Below are positions 9,588 to 18,060 of a stretch of DNA of 64,000 nucleotides, one piece after another (position 1 is the first letter of the stretch; every line of letters begins with the position of its first letter). The notes under the pieces were generated by a model that saw nothing but the letters and a program-made list of their open reading frames with translations, ran no database searches and was not told the DNA's origin. This stretch comes from Actinomadura sp. KC06 (GTDB lineage: Bacteria; Actinomycetota; Actinomycetes; Streptosporangiales; Streptosporangiaceae). The translations under genes were made by a program, and so were the position numbers. Where the stretch lies: positions 113,522-177,521 of the forward strand of contig NZ_SMKT01000002.1 in the NCBI RefSeq assembly GCF_004348735.1, in the 5' to 3' direction.

Positions 9588-10239
9588 GGCGGGGCCTGGT
9601 GACGCGGGCGCGGTAGGCGGCGAGCTGCTCGTTGATCCAGGCGGCTCCTTCGAGATCGTCCAGGTCCTGTCCCGAGGCGGGGTCGGCGACGAGGCAGCCG
9701 TCCGGGCAGCGGTCCCGGAACAGCACGAGCGCGGGCCTGCTTCCCTCGCGCTTGGACGGCCAGATCAGCCCCTGCGCCTCCGGGACCTGCTCGCGGATCC
9801 AGCCCGCCCAGCGCCGGGTGGCGTGGTACTCCCCGGATTCGGCCTGGACGAGCCAGGTGTCCTGCGCGACGGCCGCGAGCGCCTCGCCGGAGCACAGGTC
9901 GACAAGGTTCAGCGCGTCGGTCGTCTCGACGACGCTGGCCCGGCGGCCGTGGACGCGGGCGCGCCGGATGGTCCGGAAGCCCTTGTCGTTGAACGGGACG
10001 TCCCGCAGCAGCGTCTCGGCCAGCGCGGTCCCGGCCTCCAGGCCCGCGTAGTACGCCGGGTACGGGGCGCGGTCGGTGCCGTCGAAGCGCCCGCCGCCGA
10101 AGTTGTCGTCGGACGGCCTCGGGTTCACCGACGTCGGGTCGTGCCTGCGGTCGTGCACCCGCCACAGCCGCTCGCCGGCCTTCAGCAGGTGCATGTGGGG
10201 GGACGGGCGGAAGAGCCGCGGGGGTTCGGCGTTCGGCAT
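9571..10239 (-). CDS. RES-domain toxin (NAD+-consuming)
   Basis: A 222-residue RES-family protein. The domain-naming residues are all present: Arg in RLWRVHD near residue 26, Glu in the AGTALAETLL helix near 74, and Ser in PSKREGSRPALVLF near 165; the GGRFDGT and YPAYYAG motifs also fit. Characterised RES toxins (MbcT is one) degrade NAD+, some by phosphorolysis to ADP-ribose-1''-phosphate plus nicotinamide, and are held inactive by an MbcA/Xre antitoxin. The gene starts 1 base after the stop of the 225-residue antitoxin-like gene and overlaps CHAT B by 17 bases, so these genes are translationally coupled. Placing a RES/antitoxin pair between an Hsp70 and a CHAT protease suggests a terminal effector of the island. 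Confidence 0.82.
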   Translation of the reverse strand: MPNAEPPRLFRPSPHMHLLKAGERLWRVHDRRHDPTSVNPRPSDDNFGGGRFDGTDRAPYPAYYAGLEAGTALAETLLRDVPFNDKGFRTIRRARVHGRRASVVETTDALNLVDLCSGEALAAVAQDTWLVQAESGEYHATRRWAGWIREQVPEAQGLIWPSKREGSRPALVLFRDRCPDGCLVADPASGQDLDDLEGAAWINEQLAAYRARVTRPRHDRRP

Positions 10240-10240
10240 C

Positions 10241-10918
10241 TCACGCTCCCCCGGTCTCGGCGCGGGCGGCGGCGATCAGCTCGTCGTCGGGCAGGCTCCC
10301 GATGAGCCGGGCGGGGGCGTCGCCGAGCCTGCCGTTGCCGCCCAGCCACCAGTCGGCCGCGCCGTACGGGTCGTCGGCCGCCGCCAGGATCCGGTTGATC
10401 TCCAGGACGATCCGCAGCGGGCCGCCGCCGGCCGCGAACTGGAAGGCGGGCCAGCGGCCGTCGCCGTCGGCGCGGTCGAGGCGGATCAGGCCGGGGTCGC
10501 CGGGATCCACGCCGCGGGCGCGCAGCTGGTCGGCGTCCAGTGCGGGCGCGTCCAGCAGCCACGACTCGGCCTCACGCTCGACCTCCGCGGACGTCGGCCC
10601 CGGAGCGCGGCCGAGGCGGACCTGCAGCGGGCCGGTCAGGCTGAACCAGGCGGACAGCTCCACGGCCCGGCGGGCGGCGTCGGGCGCGAACCGCTCCTCC
10701 CGCGCGCGCAGCGCCACGAGGAACGGGTGGTCGCGGGGCAGGCGGGCGCGGAGCAGGTCGGCGATGTCCTCGGCGAGCTCCTCCGACGCCACCCGGTCGC
10801 CCTCCCGGGTGAACGCGTCGACGAGCGCCTGCACCTCGTCGAACTCGCCGGGCGACAGCCGTTCGCGGACGTCGTCCCACTGCTCGGCCAGCGCCGTCAG
10901 CGCGTGGCGTAGTCCCAT
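10241..10918 (-). CDS. MbcA/ParS/Xre-like antitoxin partner of RES
   Basis: A 225-residue protein. ATG 10918 is chosen because GAAGGAG lies 5 bases upstream, although the frame stays open to 11038 inside the Hsp70. Residues about 1-150 are helical and acidic. The C-terminus (about 160-225) has the signature of the antitoxin domain that pairs with RES toxins: WPAFQF, VLEINRILAA, DPYGAADWWLGGNGRLG and DDELIAAAR. In known complexes this part caps the RES active site. A canonical DNA-binding HTH is not obvious, and the protein is longer than the usual 130-150-residue antitoxin, so the N-terminus may connect to another operon component. The 1-base gap to the toxin supports a functional pair. The family call rests on motif recognition and order, not on a search. 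Confidence 0.68.
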   Translation of the reverse strand: MGLRHALTALAEQWDDVRERLSPGEFDEVQALVDAFTREGDRVASEELAEDIADLLRARLPRDHPFLVALRAREERFAPDAARRAVELSAWFSLTGPLQVRLGRAPGPTSAEVEREAESWLLDAPALDADQLRARGVDPGDPGLIRLDRADGDGRWPAFQFAAGGGPLRIVLEINRILAAADDPYGAADWWLGGNGRLGDAPARLIGSLPDDELIAAARAETGGA

Positions 10919-10943
10919 CGTTCTCCTTCGGGCCTTCAGGCGG

Positions 10944-12599
10944 TCACGAGGTGGTGTCGTGGCGGGCCACGGCGGCTTTGGCGTCGGCCACGGCGGCCTT
11001 GTCCATGCCGCCGATCTGCAGGTCGAAGCGGACCTCACGGCCCGACCGCGGCTCCACGGCGTGCACCGAGAGCCGTCCCGTCTCGCTCATGTGGAAGGTG
11101 ATCTCGATCGGCGTCTTGCGCGGCAGCCTGGGCGGGAGGCCGCGCAGCATGCCGCGCCCGATCATCGTGTTGTCGGCGAGCTCCTCCGTGCCGTCCGGCC
11201 GCGTCTGCTCCCACACCTCCACCTCCAGCATCGGCTGGTTGTCGAGGACCGTCCCGAACACGACCGGGCCGGAGTCGGCGGGCAGCGGGGTGTCGGCGGG
11301 CAGCAGGTGGACGACGAAGAACCGGGCCCGCATCGGGTCGGTGGCCGCGAGCGGGTCGTGCTCGTCGATGACCTTCACCCCGAAGCCGCGCGGCACGACC
11401 GTGGTCACGTTCCGGGACCGCATCGACTCCGCCTGCTCGGCGCTGATGCCGAGCCGGTCGGCGACCCGCTCGTCCCGGCCGTCCGGGCCGTCGCGGCCGT
11501 CCGGGCCGTCGTCTTCCTGCTGGACCTGCTTGATCAGGGCGAACAGCGCGGCGCCCTGGGCGACGGCGAGGTCGGGTTCGTGGCGTCTGGGCATGCCGTC
11601 CGCGGGGCCGTCCTTGGCCAGCAGGCCCTCCAGCCGGGACGCGACCGCCGGCATCCGCGTCATGCCGCCGACCAGGACCACCTCGTCGAAGCCGGCCACG
11701 CCCTGCCGCCGCGCGCGGTCGATCGTGTCCTCGGTGATCTTCAGGGTGCGCTGCAGCAGGTCGGCGGTCAGCTCCTCCAGCCGCTCCCTGGTCAGCTCCA
11801 CCTGCACGGTCGCGCCCGCGAAGCGCAGGTTCCGGCGCCGGGACCGGGCGCTGCTCAGCTCCTTCTTGAGCTGCTCCGCCATGATCCACAGCTCCTGCAT
11901 GAACTGCTCGTCGGCGGTGGGGTCGAGCCGTGGGTGCCGCGCGGTGAACTCCTCCAGCAGGAACGCCCGGATCCTGGCGTCCCAGTCGGCGCCGCCGAGG
12001 TCACGGTCGCCGCCCGTGCAGACCACGTTGACGTCGTCGCCGTCCACGCGGATCACCGTCGTGTCGAACGTGCCGCCGCCGAGGTCGTAGACGAGCAGGT
12101 GGCGCGGGCTTCCGGCGGGGTGCCCGTGCTGGTGCGAGAGCGCCGCGGCGACCGGCTCGGCGAGGACGTCCAGGACGTCCAGCCCGGCGATCTCGCCCGC
12201 CCGGCGGGTCGCCTCCCGCTCCGCGACCCCGAAGTACGCGGGCACTGTGATCACCACGTCCCGGACGGGGCGGCCGAGCCGGCGCTCCGCCGCGGCGGCC
12301 AGCTCCTTGAGGATCAGCGCGGAGATCGTCTCCGGCGTGTACCGGGTGCCGTGGAAGTGGAAGTCGACGTCCTTGCGGCCCATCCGGCGCTTGACGTGCC
12401 GGACGGCCAGCTCCGGGGCGAGCAGCGCGGCGTTGGCGGCGGCGCTGCCGATCACGACCGAGTCGCGCCGCTCGAAGTAGACGACGGACGGCGTGGTGTT
12501 CTCGCCGATGGAGTTCCGGACGACCGCCGGCCTCCCCGACTCGTCGATGTAGGCGAGACAGGAGTTGGTCGTCCCGAGGTCGATGCCGAACGCGGTCAT
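10944..12599 (-). CDS. Short Hsp70 (DnaK-family) ATPase, second copy
   Basis: A 551-residue Hsp70. Phosphate loop 1 (GIDLGTTNSCLAY) begins at residue 5, phosphate loop 2 (YDLGGGTFDTT) is near 172-182, and the adenosine motif VGGMTRMPAV is near 305, so ATP binding looks intact. A shortened substrate-binding region follows (about 385-551), with RGMLRGLPPRLPRKTPIEITF and RLSVHAVE. DnaK is usually over 600 residues, and the helical lid looks absent, as in actinobacterial Hsp70s found next to CHAT or vWA genes. The gene is 10 bases downstream of CHAT A and 25 upstream of the antitoxin. It probably scaffolds or gates a client protein in the same operon rather than serving general folding. The other Hsp70 is at 26156-27784. 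Confidence 0.93.
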   Translation of the reverse strand: MTAFGIDLGTTNSCLAYIDESGRPAVVRNSIGENTTPSVVYFERRDSVVIGSAAANAALLAPELAVRHVKRRMGRKDVDFHFHGTRYTPETISALILKELAAAAERRLGRPVRDVVITVPAYFGVAEREATRRAGEIAGLDVLDVLAEPVAAALSHQHGHPAGSPRHLLVYDLGGGTFDTTVIRVDGDDVNVVCTGGDRDLGGADWDARIRAFLLEEFTARHPRLDPTADEQFMQELWIMAEQLKKELSSARSRRRNLRFAGATVQVELTRERLEELTADLLQRTLKITEDTIDRARRQGVAGFDEVVLVGGMTRMPAVASRLEGLLAKDGPADGMPRRHEPDLAVAQGAALFALIKQVQQEDDGPDGRDGPDGRDERVADRLGISAEQAESMRSRNVTTVVPRGFGVKVIDEHDPLAATDPMRARFFVVHLLPADTPLPADSGPVVFGTVLDNQPMLEVEVWEQTRPDGTEELADNTMIGRGMLRGLPPRLPRKTPIEITFHMSETGRLSVHAVEPRSGREVRFDLQIGGMDKAAVADAKAAVARHDTTS

Positions 12600-12609
12600 G
12601 CGGGCCCCC

Positions 12610-15600
12610 TCATCGGCCTTGGTAGGTGAACGCCGCCCAGGACTCCGGCTCGTCCAGCGGCGCCGCGTCCAGCAGGTCGGCCAGCTCGGCGGACAGGTCC
12701 GCCGGGACGCGCCGCCGCGGGTTCAGCATCCACAGCTGGGCCGCGCGGAGCGCGACGGCCGGGTCGTCGTAGCCGGCGTTCAGGTAGTGGTGGAACAGGG
12801 TCATGAACAGGGCGGTCGGGAGGTCGTCCACGGGCCAGCGGGCGCCGACCACGCCCACCGCCCCGGCGGCGAGGAACGCCGTCGACAGCGTCAGCGCCTC
12901 GTCGTGGTCGCGGCTCGTCAGGTCGCTGCCGCAGGCGGCCAGCACGACCAGCCCGCCGGGCACGCCGGGCGGCCGCACCCGCGCGCGCCGCAGGATGTCG
13001 GTCATGCCGAGGGCCCCGCCGCCCGCCAGCATCAGATGCGAGTCCACCGGGCGCGGCGCCGGATGGGCGTGGCAGCCGAGGTGCAGCAGCGACGCGCCGC
13101 CCGACTCCGGGCCGGGCAGCAGCTCCCGCACGTTGGCGGCAGTGGCGCCCGGCGCGCGGGCCTCACCCGGACGGCGGCGGCCGCCCAGCAGCTCCCCGTC
13201 CGGGTAGTGCCTCCGGTGGATCTGCTCGATCTCCTTCAGGGCCCAGTACAGCGGCGGGCTGCTCCCGCCGACCCGGACCAGCGCCGCCGCGCTCGGCCAC
13301 GGCCGGTGCCCGTGCCGCCGGGCCTCGATGAACTGGCGCGCGGACGCCGCGTAGGAGACGACCGCGTCCTGGCAGGCGTAGCGGCGGACGCCGTCGCCGA
13401 CCGTCCGGCGGGCGGCGTGCCAGGGGACGGCGCCGAGCTCCCCGACGGGGACCAGCACCACCCGCGCCCGGTTCCCGTTCCCGGGGCCGCCTGCCGCGGC
13501 GTCCAGGACGGGTTCCATCACCGCCGTCCACGCCCAGTCGCACAGGTCGCCGAGCGCGTGCCGCCAGCGCCGGTGGACGCGCTCGGCCTCGTCCGTCCCC
13601 GGCCCGGCCCGCTCCCGGTCGTGCTGCGCCCGGACGAACGCGTCCACGCGGCTGCGCGGCCCGGTCATCAGCCGGGGCAGCCGGACCGGGCGCACCTCTC
13701 CGGCGTCGTCCACCACGAGGGCGAGACCGCCGCGGCCGTCCTCGCGGGGGACGAGGTAGGCCAGCGCCGCCGCGCCCGACTCCCGCAGCGCCCCGCCGAT
13801 CTCCGCGGGGACGGCCGGGCTGAACAGCCGCCGCTCGATGTCGCTGCCCTCGATCGCCTCCATCACGCGTTCGCGCAGGTCGCTGGGCACGCGCAGCTCC
13901 GCGAGCCCCGGCTGGAGACCGGGCATGCCGTCCGGCCCGCCCGGGAGGTCCCACGGCGCCGGGCCGTTCTCCCCGGTCGCCTCCTCCCACTCGGCGGCGA
14001 GATCGTCGTGCCCGCCGTCGCGCAGGAGCGCGGGGAGGTTCGCGTCGGTGGTCGCCGTGTGCAGGACCATCGCGCGTCCCCATTCCAGCGCCTCGACGGC
14101 CGAGCCGGTGTACCCGTCCGCGGTGCACTGGTAGGCCACGGCGGCGCCCTCTCCGGCGGCGGCGAGCGCGGCGGTGAAGGCGCGTTCGGTGCTGCTCTGC
14201 AGCATCACGCTCCACGCCCTCGCCCGGAGCGCGGCGAGACCGGTCTCGCCGGCGCGGCGCCGGTCGTCCAGGGCCGCGTCGCCGCGCAGGTGGTAGGCGG
14301 TGGACAGGACGGCGAGGCTCAGCGCGGTCACGCTGCCGAGCGCACCCGTCTCGCCCGCCCGGACGGCCGCCTCCAGCCGGTCGATGGCGTTGTTCAGGTC
14401 CACGCGGTCGAGGGCGATCTCGTAGCGCAGCAGGAACGCCCACCCGAACACGCCGAGCAGCCACGACCGGAGCGGCCACACCGGGTCGGCGGCCCCGTAC
14501 GCCTCGGCCATCAGCGCCAGGCCCTCGTCGAGCCGGTCGAGGTTCCGGGTCAGGTAGCCGCCGTGCACCTTGCGGAACCCGAGGACGCCCAGCTCGGTGG
14601 GGAACAGCGGATGGTCCGCGCCGAGCGCCCGGGCGGTCTCGACCTCGTACTCCTGGACGTCGTCCGGGACCTCCTCCTGCGCCTGGCGGGCGTGCGGTCC
14701 CGCCGTGGCCGTCTCGAGTTGCCGCTGGACGAATTCGAGCGTCCGCGTGCTGCTCTCGATCAGGGTCCGGGACGGGTGGCCCTCGGGCAGCCGTTCGGCG
14801 AGGGTCCGGTGCGCGCGGGCCGTCCGGTCCAGGAGCTCGGCGTCCGGCGGGCCGGTGGCCCTGGCCATCGGGGAGGCGGCCCGGAACCACTCCATGAGGG
14901 CGTGCATGTCCTCGCGCGCCCGGTCGTCGGGTCCCGGCTCGCCGCCGGGCCCCGGCTCGCCGGGCGCGAACGTCTCGGAGGTCAGGCGGGCGTAGTGGTC
15001 CGCGGCGTCCAGGTGCTCCAGGCCGCCCGCCTGGAGGTGCCGGTGCATCAGGACGGACGCCAGGAACCCCGGGATCATCTGCTGGAGCGGATGCTCGCGC
15101 GGGAGCAGCCGGGCGACCCGCTGGAGCCTCTCGACCGCATCGCTCAGCGGCTGGAGCCCGTGGCCGATCATGCTGCGGAGCCTGTCGACGACGACGAGCA
15201 GGAAGTTGTTGAGGGCCTCGTTGTCGGTGTCTGCGGCGGGACGTCCGACCGCCTCCAGCAGGATGCCGCGCACCCTCTCCAGCCGTTCCGGGGAGTGCCT
15301 GTGCTCGATGCCCCGGGTCAGGATCGTGCCCAGCCGGCCCAGGGTCGCGGCCCGGTCGGGATGGTCGTCCGGCAGCTCCGTCAGGACGTTCTCCAGCAGC
15401 TCCAGCGCCGCCTCGCGCTCCTCGGGCGTCGCGGACCGGGCGCCGCCTGAGTGCCCGTCGGAATGCAGGTCGAGGAGCTGCCCGAGCACGCCCTGCAAGA
15501 CCTGCTGGAACGGGTGCCCCTCGCCGAACTCTCCGCCGATGCGGGTGATGGCGTCGGCGAGCGCGTTGACGTCCTCGATCCCGTCCCGCCGCACCGTGCG

Positions 15601-16665
15601 GACGGTCTCCATGAGGTCGCGCAGGGGGCCCAGCTCGTCGTCTTCAGGGTCGGGTTCGGCGGCTCCCAGGCCGGCGAGGACCTCGGTGAGGCCCTCCGCG
15701 GTGATGTCCCCGCCGTCGACCGCCAGCACCGTCACCGCCCGCAGGCCCGAGGCCATCGCGGCGGACTCCGGAGCCGTCCCGGTGACGCGGTCCAGGTGGT
15801 CGCGCGCGGCCCGCGCGGTCTCCGCGTCGGCGAGGTTCCCGCCGGCGAGCAGGCGCGCGAAGTTGCGCAGCGTCGGTCTCCGGTCCCGCAGCCCGGCGGG
15901 CGCCGAGCCGAAGAGGTGCAGGAAGGCGAGGTAGAGGTGGCAGATGTCGGCGATCGCGTCGTCGCACTCGGGCAGGCCGAGGATCGCATCGAGGTCGGCC
16001 CGCGCCTCGTCGCGGTCGGCGGTGTCGCCCCCGAAGTAGGTGAAGCGGCACGCCCGCGTCACCGCCCGCCAGTACCGGACGACGGGACGGTACGGATCGT
16101 CGCCCGCCATGTCCCGCCAACCCGCGTCCAGGGTCTCCAGCGCGGTGGTGACCTGCCCGGCGAGCGAGCTCCAGTCGCCTGGGGTCTCGTCCCCGAAGAG
16201 GTCGAGACCGCCGACGGCGCGCTGCGCGATCGTGGCGAGCACGACGCCGTATCTGGCGTTCACCCAGCCGAGATCCGGGTTCGGTCCGGGTCTCAGATCG
16301 ATCGAGCGGCGGAACGCGGCGGCCGCCTCGGCGAGGTGCTCGTCCGCGCTGTCGAGTGCGTACTGCCCGCGCAGCAGGTGCGCCACGCCGAGGTTCTCGT
16401 ACGTCGCGGAGAGGTCGGACGCGCCGATCGCCGCGCCGAGATCCGCCACCGCATGGCGCGTGTACTCGATCGCGGCATCGAGATCCTCGATGCTCTGCGC
16501 CCGCTCGCCCCGCTGGACCAGGAATTCGGCCAGCGCCAGCCGGATCCACGCGGGCTTCACGTCCGGGCGGAACGGCGCGTCCAGGGCCGCGCGCAGCCGG
16601 GCGATCTGGTCGTCGAGTTCGGCGGGCTCGGTCTTGTCCGCGGGCTGGGTCTCGTCTGTGGTCAT
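12610..16665 (-). CDS. CHAT-domain protease with helical-repeat N-terminus (CHAT A)
   Basis: A 1351-residue protein organised like CHAT B: about 950 residues of Ala/Leu/Arg-rich helical repeats, then a CHAT peptidase with the catalytic histidine in HLGCHAHP near 1196 and the cysteine in VLAACGSDL near 1243. Shared blocks include RYACQDAVVSYAASARQF and VGARWPVDD. Its ATG overlaps the TerD/vWA stop in an ATGA, so the two are translationally coupled, and an Hsp70 follows 10 bases later. CHAT peptidases are caspase-like enzymes usually controlled by a sensor or repeat domain. The diverged N-terminal repeats but near-identical catalytic regions of the two copies suggest different activation inputs with similar output. 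The proteolytic target is not evident from sequence. Confidence 0.88.
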   Translation of the reverse strand: MTTDETQPADKTEPAELDDQIARLRAALDAPFRPDVKPAWIRLALAEFLVQRGERAQSIEDLDAAIEYTRHAVADLGAAIGASDLSATYENLGVAHLLRGQYALDSADEHLAEAAAAFRRSIDLRPGPNPDLGWVNARYGVVLATIAQRAVGGLDLFGDETPGDWSSLAGQVTTALETLDAGWRDMAGDDPYRPVVRYWRAVTRACRFTYFGGDTADRDEARADLDAILGLPECDDAIADICHLYLAFLHLFGSAPAGLRDRRPTLRNFARLLAGGNLADAETARAARDHLDRVTGTAPESAAMASGLRAVTVLAVDGGDITAEGLTEVLAGLGAAEPDPEDDELGPLRDLMETVRTVRRDGIEDVNALADAITRIGGEFGEGHPFQQVLQGVLGQLLDLHSDGHSGGARSATPEEREAALELLENVLTELPDDHPDRAATLGRLGTILTRGIEHRHSPERLERVRGILLEAVGRPAADTDNEALNNFLLVVVDRLRSMIGHGLQPLSDAVERLQRVARLLPREHPLQQMIPGFLASVLMHRHLQAGGLEHLDAADHYARLTSETFAPGEPGPGGEPGPDDRAREDMHALMEWFRAASPMARATGPPDAELLDRTARAHRTLAERLPEGHPSRTLIESSTRTLEFVQRQLETATAGPHARQAQEEVPDDVQEYEVETARALGADHPLFPTELGVLGFRKVHGGYLTRNLDRLDEGLALMAEAYGAADPVWPLRSWLLGVFGWAFLLRYEIALDRVDLNNAIDRLEAAVRAGETGALGSVTALSLAVLSTAYHLRGDAALDDRRRAGETGLAALRARAWSVMLQSSTERAFTAALAAAGEGAAVAYQCTADGYTGSAVEALEWGRAMVLHTATTDANLPALLRDGGHDDLAAEWEEATGENGPAPWDLPGGPDGMPGLQPGLAELRVPSDLRERVMEAIEGSDIERRLFSPAVPAEIGGALRESGAAALAYLVPREDGRGGLALVVDDAGEVRPVRLPRLMTGPRSRVDAFVRAQHDRERAGPGTDEAERVHRRWRHALGDLCDWAWTAVMEPVLDAAAGGPGNGNRARVVLVPVGELGAVPWHAARRTVGDGVRRYACQDAVVSYAASARQFIEARRHGHRPWPSAAALVRVGGSSPPLYWALKEIEQIHRRHYPDGELLGGRRRPGEARAPGATAANVRELLPGPESGGASLLHLGCHAHPAPRPVDSHLMLAGGGALGMTDILRRARVRPPGVPGGLVVLAACGSDLTSRDHDEALTLSTAFLAAGAVGVVGARWPVDDLPTALFMTLFHHYLNAGYDDPAVALRAAQLWMLNPRRRVPADLSAELADLLDAAPLDEPESWAAFTYQGR

Positions 16666-17894
16666 CGGTGCTCCAGCCGCTGGCCGGTCATGGCCGCGAA
16701 GACCGCGCCGTAGATCAGGCCGAGCTGGTCGGCGTCCGCGAAGTGGTGCACGACGGCGTGGCGCAGCGGGTCGCGGTCGTGCAGGAACACCGGGCCCTCG
16801 GGCGCGGGCACCACCAGGTGGACGGAGTCGTACGCGGCCTTACGGAGCAGGGCGTCCAGCGTGCGCGGGTCGTCCCCCAGCCCGACGTCCGTGATCACCA
16901 TGAGCGCGCGTGCCCCGTACTTCACCGGACCTCGCGGACGCAGCTCCATGAGCATCCGGATGGCGGGCGACAGCTGCGTCCCCCCGCCCACGTCCCGGCT
17001 CGGCCGGTCGGTCACCCGCCGCAGCTTGCGGACGTCCACCGGGGAGACCAGGATCGCCGCCCGATTGGCGAACGCCACCGAGGTGAGCAGGTCCCCGGCG
17101 GCCATCTCGCGGCGCGCGAACCCCGCCAGCGCGTGCAGGGCCGCTTTGCGCAGTGCCGTGTAGGGCGACATGGAGCCGGACAGGTCGACCGCGACCTCAA
17201 GGCTCACCGGGCCGCGTGCCGTGCGCTCGCCGGCGATGCGGGCGGCCTCCAGGTTCGGCGGCGGCAGCGCCCCGACCGGACGCGCCTCGGGAGCCGGGGC
17301 GCTCGGCGCCGGACGGTCCGTCGAGCGGAGCTCGTCCGTTGAATGGCGGCGGGTGGGGGCTGGAGGACGGTCCGGTTCCGCCGGACGGGCCAAGGCGGCG
17401 GCACGGCGCCGATGGTGGTCGGCGGCGTCGGGGCCCAGCTCACGCGTGATCGCCGCGTCGTCGGCGAGGCCGTAGCCGATCTCGCGGAACCGCCACTCGC
17501 CGCGCCGCCGGTAGCACTCGCCGAGCAGGTGCACCGGGTCGGGGCTCGACTCCCCCGCCGCCGCCCCGGACAGGACGGCCAGGTCCGCGCCGTGATCGTC
17601 GCGCACGGTGCAGCGCACCCCGCGGATCCGCGCCACCGCGCCGGACGCGGCCTCGACCGCGACGACGATCCGGACGGTCCCGTCCGGCGCCGCGGCCAGG
17701 TCGATCATGAGCCCGCGATCGTCGGCGACCAGCGCGAGCCCGCCGCCGGACGCGTCCTGGTACACCGCGAGCAGCGAGGCGCCGTCCGCCTCATCCGTCT
17801 CGTCCGGGCCGTGCAACTGGAAGGTGACGAGGGACGTCCGCGCCAGCGGCACGTCCTGCACCTTCCGCAGGGGACCGGTCCGGGGTCGCGTCAT
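16662..17894 (-). CDS. TerD-like / von Willebrand factor A fusion protein
   Basis: A 410-residue two-domain protein. The N-terminal part (about 20-165) resembles the TerD calcium-binding fold of the tellurium/stress-response family: an Asp/Glu-rich strand, then CYRRRGEWRFREIGYGLADD near 140. A Pro/Arg-rich linker (about 185-215) leads to a vWA domain with an intact metal-ion-dependent adhesion site: DLSGSMS near 235, GGGTQLS near 301 and ITDVGLGDD near 334. TerD and TerY-type vWA proteins occur in stress and conflict systems as membrane-associated adaptors. GAGGAG precedes the ATG, and the stop overlaps CHAT A in ATGA. It probably links the membrane GTPase complex to the protease, but this role is inferred from position. 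Confidence 0.8.
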   Translation of the reverse strand: MTRPRTGPLRKVQDVPLARTSLVTFQLHGPDETDEADGASLLAVYQDASGGGLALVADDRGLMIDLAAAPDGTVRIVVAVEAASGAVARIRGVRCTVRDDHGADLAVLSGAAAGESSPDPVHLLGECYRRRGEWRFREIGYGLADDAAITRELGPDAADHHRRRAAALARPAEPDRPPAPTRRHSTDELRSTDRPAPSAPAPEARPVGALPPPNLEAARIAGERTARGPVSLEVAVDLSGSMSPYTALRKAALHALAGFARREMAAGDLLTSVAFANRAAILVSPVDVRKLRRVTDRPSRDVGGGTQLSPAIRMLMELRPRGPVKYGARALMVITDVGLGDDPRTLDALLRKAAYDSVHLVVPAPEGPVFLHDRDPLRHAVVHHFADADQLGLIYGAVFAAMTGQRLEHR

Positions 17895-17903
17895 CGTCGC
17901 TCC

Positions 17904-18023
17904 TCACACCGTCGCCAGGGACACCAGGAACGACAGGACGACGAACACGACGTAGACCGCGGTGACGCAGAGCACCACCACGAAGACGGCGAGCCGCCAC
18001 GGGCGGTACGGGTCCGGCGGCAT
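17904..18023 (-). CDS. Small single-pass membrane peptide (39 residues)
   Basis: A short gene between the membrane GTPase and the TerD/vWA gene. It opens at ATG 18023 with AGGGAGA just upstream and stops at TGA 17904, 9 bases before the next gene. The product begins MPPDPYRPWR and then has about 27 hydrophobic residues (LAVFVVVLCVTAV onward, to VSLATV), so it is a single transmembrane helix with a short Pro/Arg-rich cytoplasmic head. There is no homologue I can name. The ribosome site, tight spacing and hydrophobic pattern make it more convincing than a chance frame. It might anchor or tune the adjacent GTPase or vWA protein, or be a small membrane-active effector. Confidence 0.7.
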   Translation of the reverse strand: MPPDPYRPWRLAVFVVVLCVTAVYVVFVVLSFLVSLATV

Positions 18024-18060
18024 GATCTCTCCCTTCGGCGGGGTTCGTCGGGTCGGCGGC

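Noticed and set aside
12565..15450. A 961-codon plus-strand frame opposite CHAT A
   Set aside because: Low-complexity Arg/Gln/Val-rich sequence with no domain; CHAT A on the other strand has catalytic motifs and operon spacing.
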